Below, in pieces: positions 1-6,502 of a stretch of DNA of 8,815 nucleotides. Positions within the stretch are counted from its first letter, which is position 1; the number at the start of each line of letters is the position of its first letter. The DNA lies in NCBI GenBank assembly GCA_012522875.1, contig JAAYJP010000037.1, positions 1 through 8,815 of the forward strand. Reading direction: 5' to 3'. The translations under genes were made by a program, and so were the position numbers. The stretch is from Clostridiales bacterium (GTDB lineage: Bacteria > Bacillota > Clostridia > Christensenellales > Aristaeellaceae). Below the pieces are notes generated by a model that ran no database searches, was not told where the DNA came from, and saw only the letters and a list, made by a program, of their open reading frames with translations.

Positions 1-2
1 AA

Positions 3-31
3 AGTGTAGCGGCAGCGTGGTGCCTTGTCAA
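3..31 (-). promoter_or_regulatory. Putative sigma-A promoter reading leftward
   Basis: On the - strand a perfect -35 TTGACA (complement of 26-31) is followed by a 17-nt spacer and TACACT (complement of 3-8), which matches TATAAT at 4 of 6 positions. The spacing is ideal for the housekeeping sigma factor. Transcription would begin just outside the left edge, so the target gene is not visible. It could serve a divergently oriented gene. A chance match cannot be excluded, since only the sequence pattern supports it. Confidence 0.4.
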
Positions 32-77
32 TCGCGGCGCCGGATACCAGCCCTCCGGCGGGGCGATGCGGGCAGGA

Positions 78-92
78 TGGACAAACTGTCCA
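78..92. promoter_or_regulatory. Perfect spaced palindrome, candidate operator
   Basis: TGGACA (78-83), a 3-nt spacer AAC, and TGTCCA (87-92) form a perfect 6+6 inverted repeat. It lies between the leftward promoter at 3-31 and the glgB promoter at 105-133. Its centre is about 55 nt upstream of the predicted glgB transcription start, a position typical of activator sites. I do not match it to a known regulator's consensus. A role in controlling glgB and/or the divergent gene is inference. Confidence 0.35.
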
Positions 93-104
93 CCAGTCGC
101 GCCG

Positions 105-133
105 TTGCGCTCCAATTTCCCTTATGCTATACT
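105..133 (+). promoter_or_regulatory. glg operon promoter (extended -10)
   Basis: TATACT at 128-133 is a 5-of-6 match to TATAAT. It is preceded by TG at 125-126 with one intervening base, which makes an extended -10 element. TTGCGC at 105-110 is a weak -35 (first three bases match) at the optimal 17-nt spacing. Weak -35 elements are often compensated by the TGn extension. The predicted start is near 139-141, giving a glgB leader of roughly 55 nt. This is the only good promoter I see before the four glg genes. Confidence 0.65.
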
Positions 134-180
134 CCATACAGATAGTTCAATCCATGCTTTTTTGCCTTATCTTCTCTTGA

Positions 181-190
181 AGGGAGGAAA
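181..190 (+). promoter_or_regulatory. Ribosome binding site fixing the glgB TTG start
   Basis: AGGGAGGAAA contains GGAGG at 183-187, which ends 8 nt before the TTG at 196. The first in-frame ATG (211) has no such element at a usable distance, so the TTG is the better start. Confidence 0.8.
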
Positions 191-195
191 CACAT

Positions 196-2199
196 TTGCG
201 CTATGAGCCTATGGGGGAAGCGCAGCGGCAGGAGTTCCACCAGGGAACCTGCCGGCATGCCTACCGCATGTTTGGCGCGCACCCTGTCTGGCAGGGGGAG
301 GAATTCTGGCATTTTACCGTCTGGGCGCCCAATGCCCAGGCTGTCAGCCTCACCGGGGAATTCTGCTTTTGGGACTACACCAAATTTCCCATGGAAAAAC
401 AGTTCGACGGCACCTGGGAACTGCGCCTGCCGGAGGCGCTTTTCACGCCCCAGGCAGACCCCCGGCGCTTCAGCTTCGAGGGGGCCAGGGAAAAGCTTCG
501 CAGCTACAAGTACGCCATCAAGGGCGCCGACGGCCAATGGCACCTGAAAGGGGATCCCTTCGCTTTTGCCGGTGAACTCAGGCCCAACACCGCCAGCCTC
601 CTGTATGACCTGGACAACTACGCCTGGAATGACCAGGAATGGATGGAGAAGCGCGCCCGGTGGAACCCTTACCAAAGCCCCATCAATATCTATGAGCTTC
701 ATCTGGGCTCCTGGCGCCGGGGAGAAAACGGCCGCTTGCTGCGCTACGGTGAGATTGCCGACCAGCTGATCCCCTATGTGGAGGAGATGGGCTACACCCA
801 TGTGGAACTCCTGCCCGTGATGGAGCACCCCCTGGACATGTCCTGGGGCTATCAGGTGACAGGCTTTTACGCCCCCACCGCCAGGTATGGCACGCCCGGG
901 GACTTCATGGCCTTTGTGGACCGGCTGCACCAGGCGGGCATCGGGGTGATCCTGGACTGGGTGCCGGCGCACTTCCCAAGGGATGAGGTGGGGCTGCGGC
1001 AGTTTGACGGCACCCCCTGCTATGAACACGCGGACAGCCGCCGGGCGGAGATGCACCAGTGGGGTACCATGATGTTTGACTACGCCCGGGGCGAGGTCAA
1101 CAGCTTCATGCTCTCAAACGCCTGCTACTGGCTGGAGATCTACCATGTGGACGGGCTTAGGTGTGATGCGGTCAGCAGCATGATCTACCTGGATTTTTCC
1201 CGGGAGAACGGTTACCTGCCCAACCAGTACGGCGGGAACGAGAACCTGGACGCCATGCGCTTCCTCCGCCGGCTGAATGAAACGGTGTACCACGACTTCC
1301 CCGGCGTGATGATGATCGCCGAGGAATCCTCCGCCTATCCCATGGTGACCAAGCCCGTCTACCTGGGAGGGCTTGGCTTTGGCTTCAAGTGGAACATGGG
1401 CTGGATGAACGATATCCTCTCCTATATCAAGCTGGACCCCCTATACCGGCGCTGGCAGCATGACAAGCTGACCTTCTCCTTTTTCTACGCCTTCAGCGAG
1501 AACTATATCCTCCCTTTCTCCCACGACGAAGTGGTGCACGGCAAGCTCAGCATGCTGGACAAAAACCCCGGAGACCTGTGGCAGAAGTTCGCGGGCCTGA
1601 GGGCCCTGTACGGCTATACCATGGCCCACCCCGGAAAGAAACTGCTGTTCATGGGGAGCGAATTTGGCCAGTTCATCGAGTGGAAGAGCGATGACCAGCT
1701 GGACTGGTTCCTGATGGTCTATGAGCGCCACCCCGACCTGTGCCGCTGTGTGCGGGAGCTCAACCATTTTTACCGGGATACCCCGGCGATGTACGAGGTG
1801 GATGACTCCTGGGAAGGCTTCAAGTGGCTGGCGCCGGATGACAGGGAGCGCAGCCTGCTGGTGTTCATGCGCATGGACCGGGAGGGGAACACCATCCTCT
1901 GCATGACCAACTTCACGCCCGCCTTTTACCCCCAGTACCGCTTCGGCCTGCCGGGGCCGGGCGTGCTCCGCGAGGTGTTCAACTCCGACCTGAAGGCGTA
2001 TGGCGGCAGCGACCAGTTCAACGCTGAACCCCTGAACGCCCTTTCCGAGCCCCTGGGCAACCTGCCTTATTCGGTTGAGGTGTGCGTGCCGCCTCTGTCC
2101 ACGGTTTACTTTGCCTTTGACCGGGAAGGGGGCCCCGGCGCCGGGGAAGAAGACGCTGCTGCCTATCACCGGGTACCAGCACAAGAAGAGGAGGACTAG
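196..2199 (+). CDS. glgB: 1,4-alpha-glucan (glycogen) branching enzyme GlgB
   Basis: GlgB cuts alpha-1,4-glucan chains and re-attaches the piece through an alpha-1,6 link, creating glycogen branch points (EC 2.4.1.18, cytoplasmic). The 667-aa protein begins with a CBM48-type domain (about residues 28-115, FTVWAPNA...VSLTGEF). It continues with the GH13 barrel showing all four conserved regions: DWVPAHF (D254, H259), GLRCDAV (nucleophile D324), IAEES (acid/base E376) and PFSHDEVVHG (D444). An all-beta C-terminal domain follows, containing NSD..YGGS. It lacks the long N1 module of the E. coli enzyme (728 aa) and resembles the ~627-aa Bacillus form. Translation starts at TTG, chosen for its strong ribosome binding site. 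Residues about 642-667 form an acidic extension ending QEEED. It is first in the operon, with glgC starting 4 nt after its stop. Confidence 0.96.
   Translation: MRYEPMGEAQRQEFHQGTCRHAYRMFGAHPVWQGEEFWHFTVWAPNAQAVSLTGEFCFWDYTKFPMEKQFDGTWELRLPEALFTPQADPRRFSFEGAREKLRSYKYAIKGADGQWHLKGDPFAFAGELRPNTASLLYDLDNYAWNDQEWMEKRARWNPYQSPINIYELHLGSWRRGENGRLLRYGEIADQLIPYVEEMGYTHVELLPVMEHPLDMSWGYQVTGFYAPTARYGTPGDFMAFVDRLHQAGIGVILDWVPAHFPRDEVGLRQFDGTPCYEHADSRRAEMHQWGTMMFDYARGEVNSFMLSNACYWLEIYHVDGLRCDAVSSMIYLDFSRENGYLPNQYGGNENLDAMRFLRRLNETVYHDFPGVMMIAEESSAYPMVTKPVYLGGLGFGFKWNMGWMNDILSYIKLDPLYRRWQHDKLTFSFFYAFSENYILPFSHDEVVHGKLSMLDKNPGDLWQKFAGLRALYGYTMAHPGKKLLFMGSEFGQFIEWKSDDQLDWFLMVYERHPDLCRCVRELNHFYRDTPAMYEVDDSWEGFKWLAPDDRERSLLVFMRMDREGNTILCMTNFTPAFYPQYRFGLPGPGVLREVFNSDLKAYGGSDQFNAEPLNALSEPLGNLPYSVEVCVPPLSTVYFAFDREGGPGAGEEDAAAYHRVPAQEEED
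2188..2195 (+). promoter_or_regulatory. Ribosome binding site fixing the glgC TTG start
   Basis: GAGGAGGA lies inside the last codons of glgB, with GGAGG at 2190-2194 spaced 9 nt from the TTG at 2204. The resulting N-terminus (KKTCVAMLLAGG) lines up with the B. subtilis GlgC start as I recall it. The reading frame stays open further upstream to an ATG at 2075, but that stretch overlaps glgB and shows no family similarity. Confidence 0.85.
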
Positions 2200-2203
2200 A
2201 GCA

Positions 2204-3376
2204 TTGCTCCAGAAGAAAACCTGTGTGGCCATGCTGCTGGCGGGCGGCCAGGGCAGCAGGCTGGGGATCCTGACCCGCCATGTGGCCAAGCCCGCCGTGT
2301 CCTTTGGCGGCAAGTACCGCATCATCGATTTTCCGCTGTCCAACTGCGTCAACGCCGACATCGACACGGTCGGCGTCCTGACGCAGTACAAGCCGCTGGA
2401 ACTCAACGCCTACATCGGCTCGGGCGCACCCTGGGACCTGGACATCTCCAACGGCGGCGTCTATGTGCTGCCCCCCTATTCCAGGGGGGATGCCGGGGAG
2501 TGGTACAAAGGCACAGCCAACGCCATCTACCAGAACCTGGAGTTCATCGCCCAGTATAACCCGGACTATGTGCTCATCCTCTCAGGCGATCATATCTACA
2601 AATGCGACTACAGCGAGATGCTGGCACACCACATCAAAAACGGCGCCGCCCTCACCGTGGCTGTCCGGGAGGTGCCCTGGGAGGATGCCAGCCGCTTTGG
2701 CCTGATGAACACGGACGATGCGGGCAATATCCTGGAATTCGTGGAGAAGCCCAAAAACCCCAGGTCCAACAAGGCCAGCATGGGCGTGTACATCTTCAGC
2801 TACGACAAGCTGGTCCACTATCTGGAAGCGGATGAGAAGACGCCCAAGTCCTCCCACGACTTCGGCAAAAATGTGATTCCTGCGATGCTCCTGGCCAACG
2901 AGAAACTTGCCGCCTGGCGCTTTGAGGGCTACTGGAAGGACGTGGGCACGATCGAAAGCCTGTGGGACGCCAATATGGACCTTTTGCGCTATCCGCCGCC
3001 CATCAACCTGCATGACCGCCAGTGGCGCATCTACGCCAGGAACGTGGGAGAGCCGCCCCACTATGTCTCTCCCAAAGGCGCTGTACATGGCAGCCTGATA
3101 ACGGAAGGCTGTGAGATTTTCGGCCGCGTTTCAGGCTCCGTCCTCTCCGCCGGCGTTTTGGTGGAGGAGGGGGCTGTGGTGGAGGACTCCGTCATCATGC
3201 CCTACAGCCACATTGGGCGCGGCGCCGTCATCAAGCGCGCCATCATCGCGGAAAATGTGGTGGTGGGCGAGGACGCTGCCATCGGCGGGGATACGGGCGA
3301 CATCGCTGTGGTGGGCAGCAACACCCGGGTGCCAAAGGGCCATACCCTTGCCGCCGGCCAGCAGATGGGAATATGA
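2204..3376 (+). CDS. glgC: Glucose-1-phosphate adenylyltransferase GlgC (ADP-glucose pyrophosphorylase)
   Basis: GlgC makes ADP-glucose and pyrophosphate from glucose-1-phosphate and ATP (EC 2.7.7.27), the committed step of glycogen synthesis. From the TTG start the protein is 390 aa. The nucleotidyltransferase domain carries the G-rich loop LLAGGQGSRL (residues 11-20), AKPAVSFGGKYRIIDFPLSN, WYKGTA, SGDHIYK with catalytic D129 (E. coli D142), FVEKPK with K182 (E. coli K195, glucose-1-phosphate binding) and SSHDFGK. The C-terminal part (from about residue 290) is a left-handed beta-helix of hexapeptide repeats such as DSVIMPYSHIGRGAVI. The position of E. coli K39, which binds the activator fructose-1,6-bisphosphate, is H26, so activation as in E. 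coli is unlikely. As in Bacillus, activity probably depends on the GlgD partner encoded 10 nt downstream. Confidence 0.96.
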   Translation: MLQKKTCVAMLLAGGQGSRLGILTRHVAKPAVSFGGKYRIIDFPLSNCVNADIDTVGVLTQYKPLELNAYIGSGAPWDLDISNGGVYVLPPYSRGDAGEWYKGTANAIYQNLEFIAQYNPDYVLILSGDHIYKCDYSEMLAHHIKNGAALTVAVREVPWEDASRFGLMNTDDAGNILEFVEKPKNPRSNKASMGVYIFSYDKLVHYLEADEKTPKSSHDFGKNVIPAMLLANEKLAAWRFEGYWKDVGTIESLWDANMDLLRYPPPINLHDRQWRIYARNVGEPPHYVSPKGAVHGSLITEGCEIFGRVSGSVLSAGVLVEEGAVVEDSVIMPYSHIGRGAVIKRAIIAENVVVGEDAAIGGDTGDIAVVGSNTRVPKGHTLAAGQQMGI

Positions 3377-3386
3377 GGGGAGCGCC

Positions 3387-4511
3387 ATGAAAAAGAACAT
3401 CGTCGGCCTCATTTATACCGGGGAGGGGATCAGCGAACTCAAGGAACTCACCCGCTACCGCTCCACCGCCGCCATGCCCATGCTGGGCCGCTACCGGCTG
3501 ATTGACTTCAACCTCTCGGTCATGATCCACTCGGGCATGAAGAATGTGGGCATCATCATGCAGAAAAACTATCACAGCCTCATGGACCATCTGGGCAGCG
3601 GCCGGGAGTGGAACCTGCACGGCAAGCGCTCCGGGATGACCATCCTGCCGCCTTTCATGAACGGGGACCGGGTAGGCGTCTATGAGGGATTGCTTGACGC
3701 GCTGCACTCAAACCTCAACTTCCTGCGCCGATCCACGGAGCGTTTTATCGCCGTAACGGACAGCAATGTCCTCTATCAGGTGAACTTCAACGAAATCCTG
3801 GATGAACACCTGGAGAAGCGAAACGACATCACCCTGCTCTACAGCAAAAAAAGCAGCCTCAGGCGCAACGGCAGCGGCCGCTACCTGGATCTGAATGGCT
3901 TTGGTGCCGTCACCAAGATGGAGTTTGACCCCACCATCCCGCACTTTGAGAATACCTATATCGGCGCCTTCCTTGTCCGCCGGGAATTGCTGATCGACCT
4001 GCTGGACCGCTCGGTCGCCGCCGGGCAGCACCATTTTTCCAGGGGGATGCTGGCCAGCATGGTGGCCAACAACACCCACCGGGTGGGCAGCTTCGAGTGC
4101 CCCGGCAACATCTGGTCCATCGACTCCGTTCCTGCCTATTTCAAGGCCAACATGGATTTCCTGAGCGATTCGGTCCGCCGGCAGGTGTTCAGGGATGACC
4201 AGCCCATCTGGACCAAGCTGAGGGATGAGATGCCGGCCCGCTACCTTGGGGAAGCCAAAGTCAATAATGCGCTCATCGCCGATGGCTGCGTCATTGAGGG
4301 CAATGTGGAAAACAGCATTCTCTTCCGCGGCGTGCATGTGCGCCCCGGCGCCACGGTGAAAAACAGCATCATTATGCAGGACGCGGTCATCCACCGGGGG
4401 GCGGAGCTTGAGAACTGCATCCTGGACAAGCAGACCACCATCCGGGAAAAGGTCCGCCTGATCGCGCCCTACGCCTATCCCATCGTGGTCGCGAAAAACC
4501 TGACCATATGA
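3387..4511 (+). CDS. glgD: GlgD, non-catalytic ADP-glucose pyrophosphorylase-like subunit
   Basis: This 374-aa paralogue of GlgC keeps the same two-domain layout: a nucleotidyltransferase fold (e.g. LGRYRLIDFNLS) and a C-terminal hexapeptide beta-helix (NALIADGCVIEGNVENSILF onward). Its active site is degenerate. The LAGGxGxRL loop is replaced by IYTGEGISEL, and the SGDHIY motif by TDSNVL, so S126 sits where GlgC has its catalytic aspartate. The FVEKP substrate motif is absent. In Bacillota, GlgD is known to pair with GlgC and raise or modulate its activity, and the adjacent genes fit that role. The ATG start is supported by GAGGGGAG at 3375-3382, which overlaps the glgC stop. The frame is open further upstream inside glgC, but that part is not GlgD-like. 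Confidence 0.94.
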   Translation: MKKNIVGLIYTGEGISELKELTRYRSTAAMPMLGRYRLIDFNLSVMIHSGMKNVGIIMQKNYHSLMDHLGSGREWNLHGKRSGMTILPPFMNGDRVGVYEGLLDALHSNLNFLRRSTERFIAVTDSNVLYQVNFNEILDEHLEKRNDITLLYSKKSSLRRNGSGRYLDLNGFGAVTKMEFDPTIPHFENTYIGAFLVRRELLIDLLDRSVAAGQHHFSRGMLASMVANNTHRVGSFECPGNIWSIDSVPAYFKANMDFLSDSVRRQVFRDDQPIWTKLRDEMPARYLGEAKVNNALIADGCVIEGNVENSILFRGVHVRPGATVKNSIIMQDAVIHRGAELENCILDKQTTIREKVRLIAPYAYPIVVAKNLTI

Positions 4512-4528
4512 TATGATAAGGGTGTAAA

Positions 4529-4552
4529 CGCGCCGTCAGGGAAACCGGCGCG
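4529..4552 (+). other. GC-rich hairpin just before the glgA ribosome binding site
   Basis: CGCGCCG (4529-4535) and CGGCGCG (4546-4552) form a perfect 7-bp stem around a 10-nt loop. No T-run follows, so it is not a rho-independent terminator. The stem ends 1 nt before the AAGGAGG at 4554-4560. It could set transcript stability or ribosome access at the glgD/glgA boundary. That role is inference. Confidence 0.45.
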
Positions 4553-4553
4553 G

Positions 4554-4560
4554 AAGGAGG
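4554..4560 (+). promoter_or_regulatory. Ribosome binding site of glgA
   Basis: AAGGAGG is a near-perfect anti-16S match, 9 nt before the ATG at 4570. It is the strongest ribosome binding site of the operon and abuts the hairpin at 4529-4552. Confidence 0.8.
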
Positions 4561-4569
4561 CAGGGAACG

Positions 4570-6258
4570 ATGAAAATACTCTTCACAGCCAGCGAGTGTG
4601 TCCCCTTTGTCAAAACGGGCGGGCTGGCGGATGTGGTCGGCTCCCTGGCCCCGGTGCTGGCCGCCCAGGGCCACGATGTGCGGGTGGTCCTTCCCAAATA
4701 CGGCAGCATTCCGGAGCAGTATGAGCGCCTGATGATCCACACGGTGGATTTTGAGGTGAATTTGGGATGGCGGCGCCAGTATTGCGGGGTCGAGCAGCTC
4801 GAATTGAACGGCGTCACCTACTATTTCATGGACAACCGCTACTATTTTGGCCGCAACTACATCTACGGCATGGGCGGGGACGAGTATGAGCGCTTCGCCT
4901 TCTTCTGCCGCGGGGTATTGAACGCCCTGCCATTGATCCCGTTTATGCCGGACCTCATTCACGCCCATGACTGGCAGGCGGGCATGATCCCGGCGCTTCT
5001 GCGCATCCAGTACAGGGGACTGCCCAAGTATGACCCCATCCGCACGGTGTTTACCATCCATAACCTCCGTTACCAGGGTGTTTTCGGCATCCAGGATGTA
5101 CAGGATGTGCTGGGGCTGCCGGACAGTGTTTTTACGGATGACAAGCTGGAGTACTTCGGCAACGCCAATTACCTGAAGGCCGGCATCGTCTACGCAGATG
5201 AAATCACCACGGTGAGCCCCACCTACGCCGGGGAAATCCAGACCGCCTACTACGGGGAAAACCTGGACGGCCTGCTGCGCGCCAGGGACAACCACCTGAC
5301 GGGCATCCTCAACGGCATTGACGTCAAGGAATACAACCCCGCCACCGACAGCCACTTAGCGGCCACCTACACAGCCGATGACCTCTCCGGCAAGGCCGCC
5401 TGCAAACGCGCCCTCCAGGAGGAACTTGGCCTGGCCAGAAGGCCCGAGGCGCCCATCGTGGCCATGGTGTCCAGGCTCAGCAACCAAAAGGGCCTCGACC
5501 TGGTGGATTATGTGATCTCCGATATCATGCACGAGGATATCCAGTTTGTCTGCCTTGGCATGGGGGAAGCCCGCTATGTGAACCTGTTCAACTGGGCGGA
5601 GCAAAACTACCCCGGCCGGGTGGCCGCCCGTTTTGTGATGGACAGCGCCCTGGCCCACAGGATCTACGCGGGGGCAGACCTTTTCCTGATGCCCTCCAGC
5701 TTCGAACCCTGTGGTTTGAGCCAGATGCTTGCCATGCGCTATGGCACCATTCCGGTGGTGCGGGAAACCGGGGGGCTGAAGGACACGGTGCTCTCCTACA
5801 ATGAGGTCAGCGGTGAGGGCAACGGCTTCAGCTTCCTCAACTACAACGCCCACGATATGCTCCATGTCCTCCAGCGGGCGCTTCACTTCTACTGGAACAA
5901 GAAGGATGTCTGGCAGCTGCTTCAGCGCCGGGGCATGATGCAGGATTTCTCCTGGGAATCCTCAGCCCGCCATTATCTGGGCCTTTATGGCGCGCTGGCC
6001 ACGCGGGCCGCTGTGCCTGCCGCCCCCCAGCCCAGGGAAAACGGCAACCCGGAGCCGGAAAAGCCCGGGCCCAAGCCCAGGGCCAAGCCGGATCCGGCTT
6101 CCAGGCCTGCCAAAAAAACGGCCGCGCCAAAGCCAGCCGCTTCAAAGGCAGCCGCCGCGAAAACGGCTGCGAAAGCCCCGCCACGGGCCAAGGACCCTCC
6201 CGCTGGAAAGCCCGCCGCCAAGGCAGGCAAAGCAAAGAAAGACTTGAAAACTGAGTAG
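4570..6258 (+). CDS. glgA: Glycogen synthase GlgA (ADP-glucose type) with Lys/Ala/Pro-rich C-terminal tail
   Basis: GlgA transfers glucose from ADP-glucose to the growing end of alpha-1,4-glucan (EC 2.4.1.21, GT5 family, GT-B fold). The N-terminal Rossmann domain has the ADP-glucose motif KTGGLADVVGSL (K15-L26) and HAHDW (131-135). The C-terminal domain has SRLSNQKGLD (R302, K307, matching E. coli R300/K305) and SFEPCGLSQ with E379 (E. coli E377). The synthase ends near residue 476 (GLYGAL), about the whole length of usual family members (~477-485 aa). Residues about 479-562 are extra: an apparently disordered stretch rich in Lys, Ala and Pro with 16 lysines after residue 497 (PAKKTAAPKPAA, AAAAKTAAKAP), resembling histone-H1-type tails. 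The coding frame is continuous and ends at a normal stop 12 nt before the terminator. The tail's function is unknown. Confidence 0.96.
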   Translation: MKILFTASECVPFVKTGGLADVVGSLAPVLAAQGHDVRVVLPKYGSIPEQYERLMIHTVDFEVNLGWRRQYCGVEQLELNGVTYYFMDNRYYFGRNYIYGMGGDEYERFAFFCRGVLNALPLIPFMPDLIHAHDWQAGMIPALLRIQYRGLPKYDPIRTVFTIHNLRYQGVFGIQDVQDVLGLPDSVFTDDKLEYFGNANYLKAGIVYADEITTVSPTYAGEIQTAYYGENLDGLLRARDNHLTGILNGIDVKEYNPATDSHLAATYTADDLSGKAACKRALQEELGLARRPEAPIVAMVSRLSNQKGLDLVDYVISDIMHEDIQFVCLGMGEARYVNLFNWAEQNYPGRVAARFVMDSALAHRIYAGADLFLMPSSFEPCGLSQMLAMRYGTIPVVRETGGLKDTVLSYNEVSGEGNGFSFLNYNAHDMLHVLQRALHFYWNKKDVWQLLQRRGMMQDFSWESSARHYLGLYGALATRAAVPAAPQPRENGNPEPEKPGPKPRAKPDPASRPAKKTAAPKPAASKAAAAKTAAKAPPRAKDPPAGKPAAKAGKAKKDLKTE

Positions 6259-6270
6259 GCATAATGATAC

Positions 6271-6303
6271 AGCGCCGGCACGATGAATCCCCGGCGCTTT
6301 TTT
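6271..6303 (+). terminator. Rho-independent terminator of the glg operon
   Basis: AGCGCCGG (6271-6278) pairs perfectly with CCGGCGCT (6291-6298) across a 12-nt loop, and the right arm runs into six Ts (6298-6303). It begins 12 nt after the glgA stop. It should end glg transcription and insulate rpoB from it. Confidence 0.88.
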
Positions 6304-6363
6304 ACGCGTTTTCCGTTTATTGTCCGGACCGGCACCCAATCCGCAGTATTTTCCCGAAATCGT

Positions 6364-6392
6364 TTGACAAGGCTTAAGAATGATGATATTAT
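6364..6392 (+). promoter_or_regulatory. Strong rpoB promoter
   Basis: A perfect TTGACA (-35, 6364-6369) is followed by a 17-nt spacer and TATTAT (-10, 6387-6392, 5 of 6 matches). TG at 6384-6385 provides an extended -10. This is close to the sigma-A optimum and suits a highly expressed housekeeping gene. The predicted start is near 6399. Together with the upstream terminator, it indicates that rpoB is transcribed separately from glgBCDA. Confidence 0.85.
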
Positions 6393-6399
6393 CTATGAT

Positions 6400-6502
6400 T
6401 GCATCAGTATCGCCTCAAGCGGACGGAATGTGTGCCTTATTATGGAAAGGACGCACACCGGCCAGGGCGATACCGGGAGCAATGAAGGGGTGATGTTTTA
6501 AT
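6400..6502 (+). other. rpoB leader (5' untranslated region)
   Basis: About 100 nt separate the predicted start from the rpoB ATG. GTGTGC (6430-6435) can pair with GCACAC (6453-6458), with possible extra pairs inside, to form a modest hairpin. A 19-codon open frame (ATG 6442, TAA 6499-6501) ends 1 nt before rpoB but has no good ribosome binding site, so I do not call it a gene. The rpoB ribosome binding site AAGGGGTGA is at 6485-6493, 9 nt before the start. I recognise no known riboswitch or ribosomal-protein leader. Confidence 0.5.

Larger units (their letters stand above)
1..104. other. Intergenic region upstream of glgB, no gene recognised
   Basis: No start codon with a ribosome binding site and no recognisable protein is visible here on either strand. 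Two + frames stay open across it but encode nothing I recognise, and in frame 1 a stop lies at 7-9. It holds a leftward promoter-like sequence at 3-31, a spaced palindrome at 78-92, and a GC-rich inverted repeat (CGCCGG 38-43 with CCGGCG 55-60, 11-nt loop, no T-tract). The arrangement suggests a divergent intergenic region whose other gene starts left of the window. That is inference, because the neighbour is not visible. Confidence 0.5.

Noticed and set aside
2075..2203. ATG-initiated 43-codon extension of GlgC
   Set aside because: It lies wholly inside or across the end of glgB, shows no GlgC-like sequence and lacks a suitable ribosome binding site. The TTG at 2204 has a strong one and gives the family's usual N-terminus.
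1441..2406. Long - strand open frame opposite glgB/glgC
   Set aside because: It is antisense to two clearly conserved genes, spans their boundary, and shows no family similarity. The same holds for the - strand frames opposite glgD and glgA.
3111..3386. 92-codon upstream extension of GlgD
   Set aside because: It is the shadow of the glgC beta-helix in another frame. The ATG at 3387 has a ribosome binding site and matches the family start.
4507..4517. TATGAT-like -10 sequences after glgD, a possible glgA promoter
   Set aside because: No acceptable -35 lies 16-18 nt upstream, and the A/T string partly overlaps the glgD stop codon.
6283..6501. 72-codon open frame between glgA and rpoB
   Set aside because: It starts within the terminator loop and runs through the rpoB promoter, and it has no ribosome binding site or recognisable protein content.
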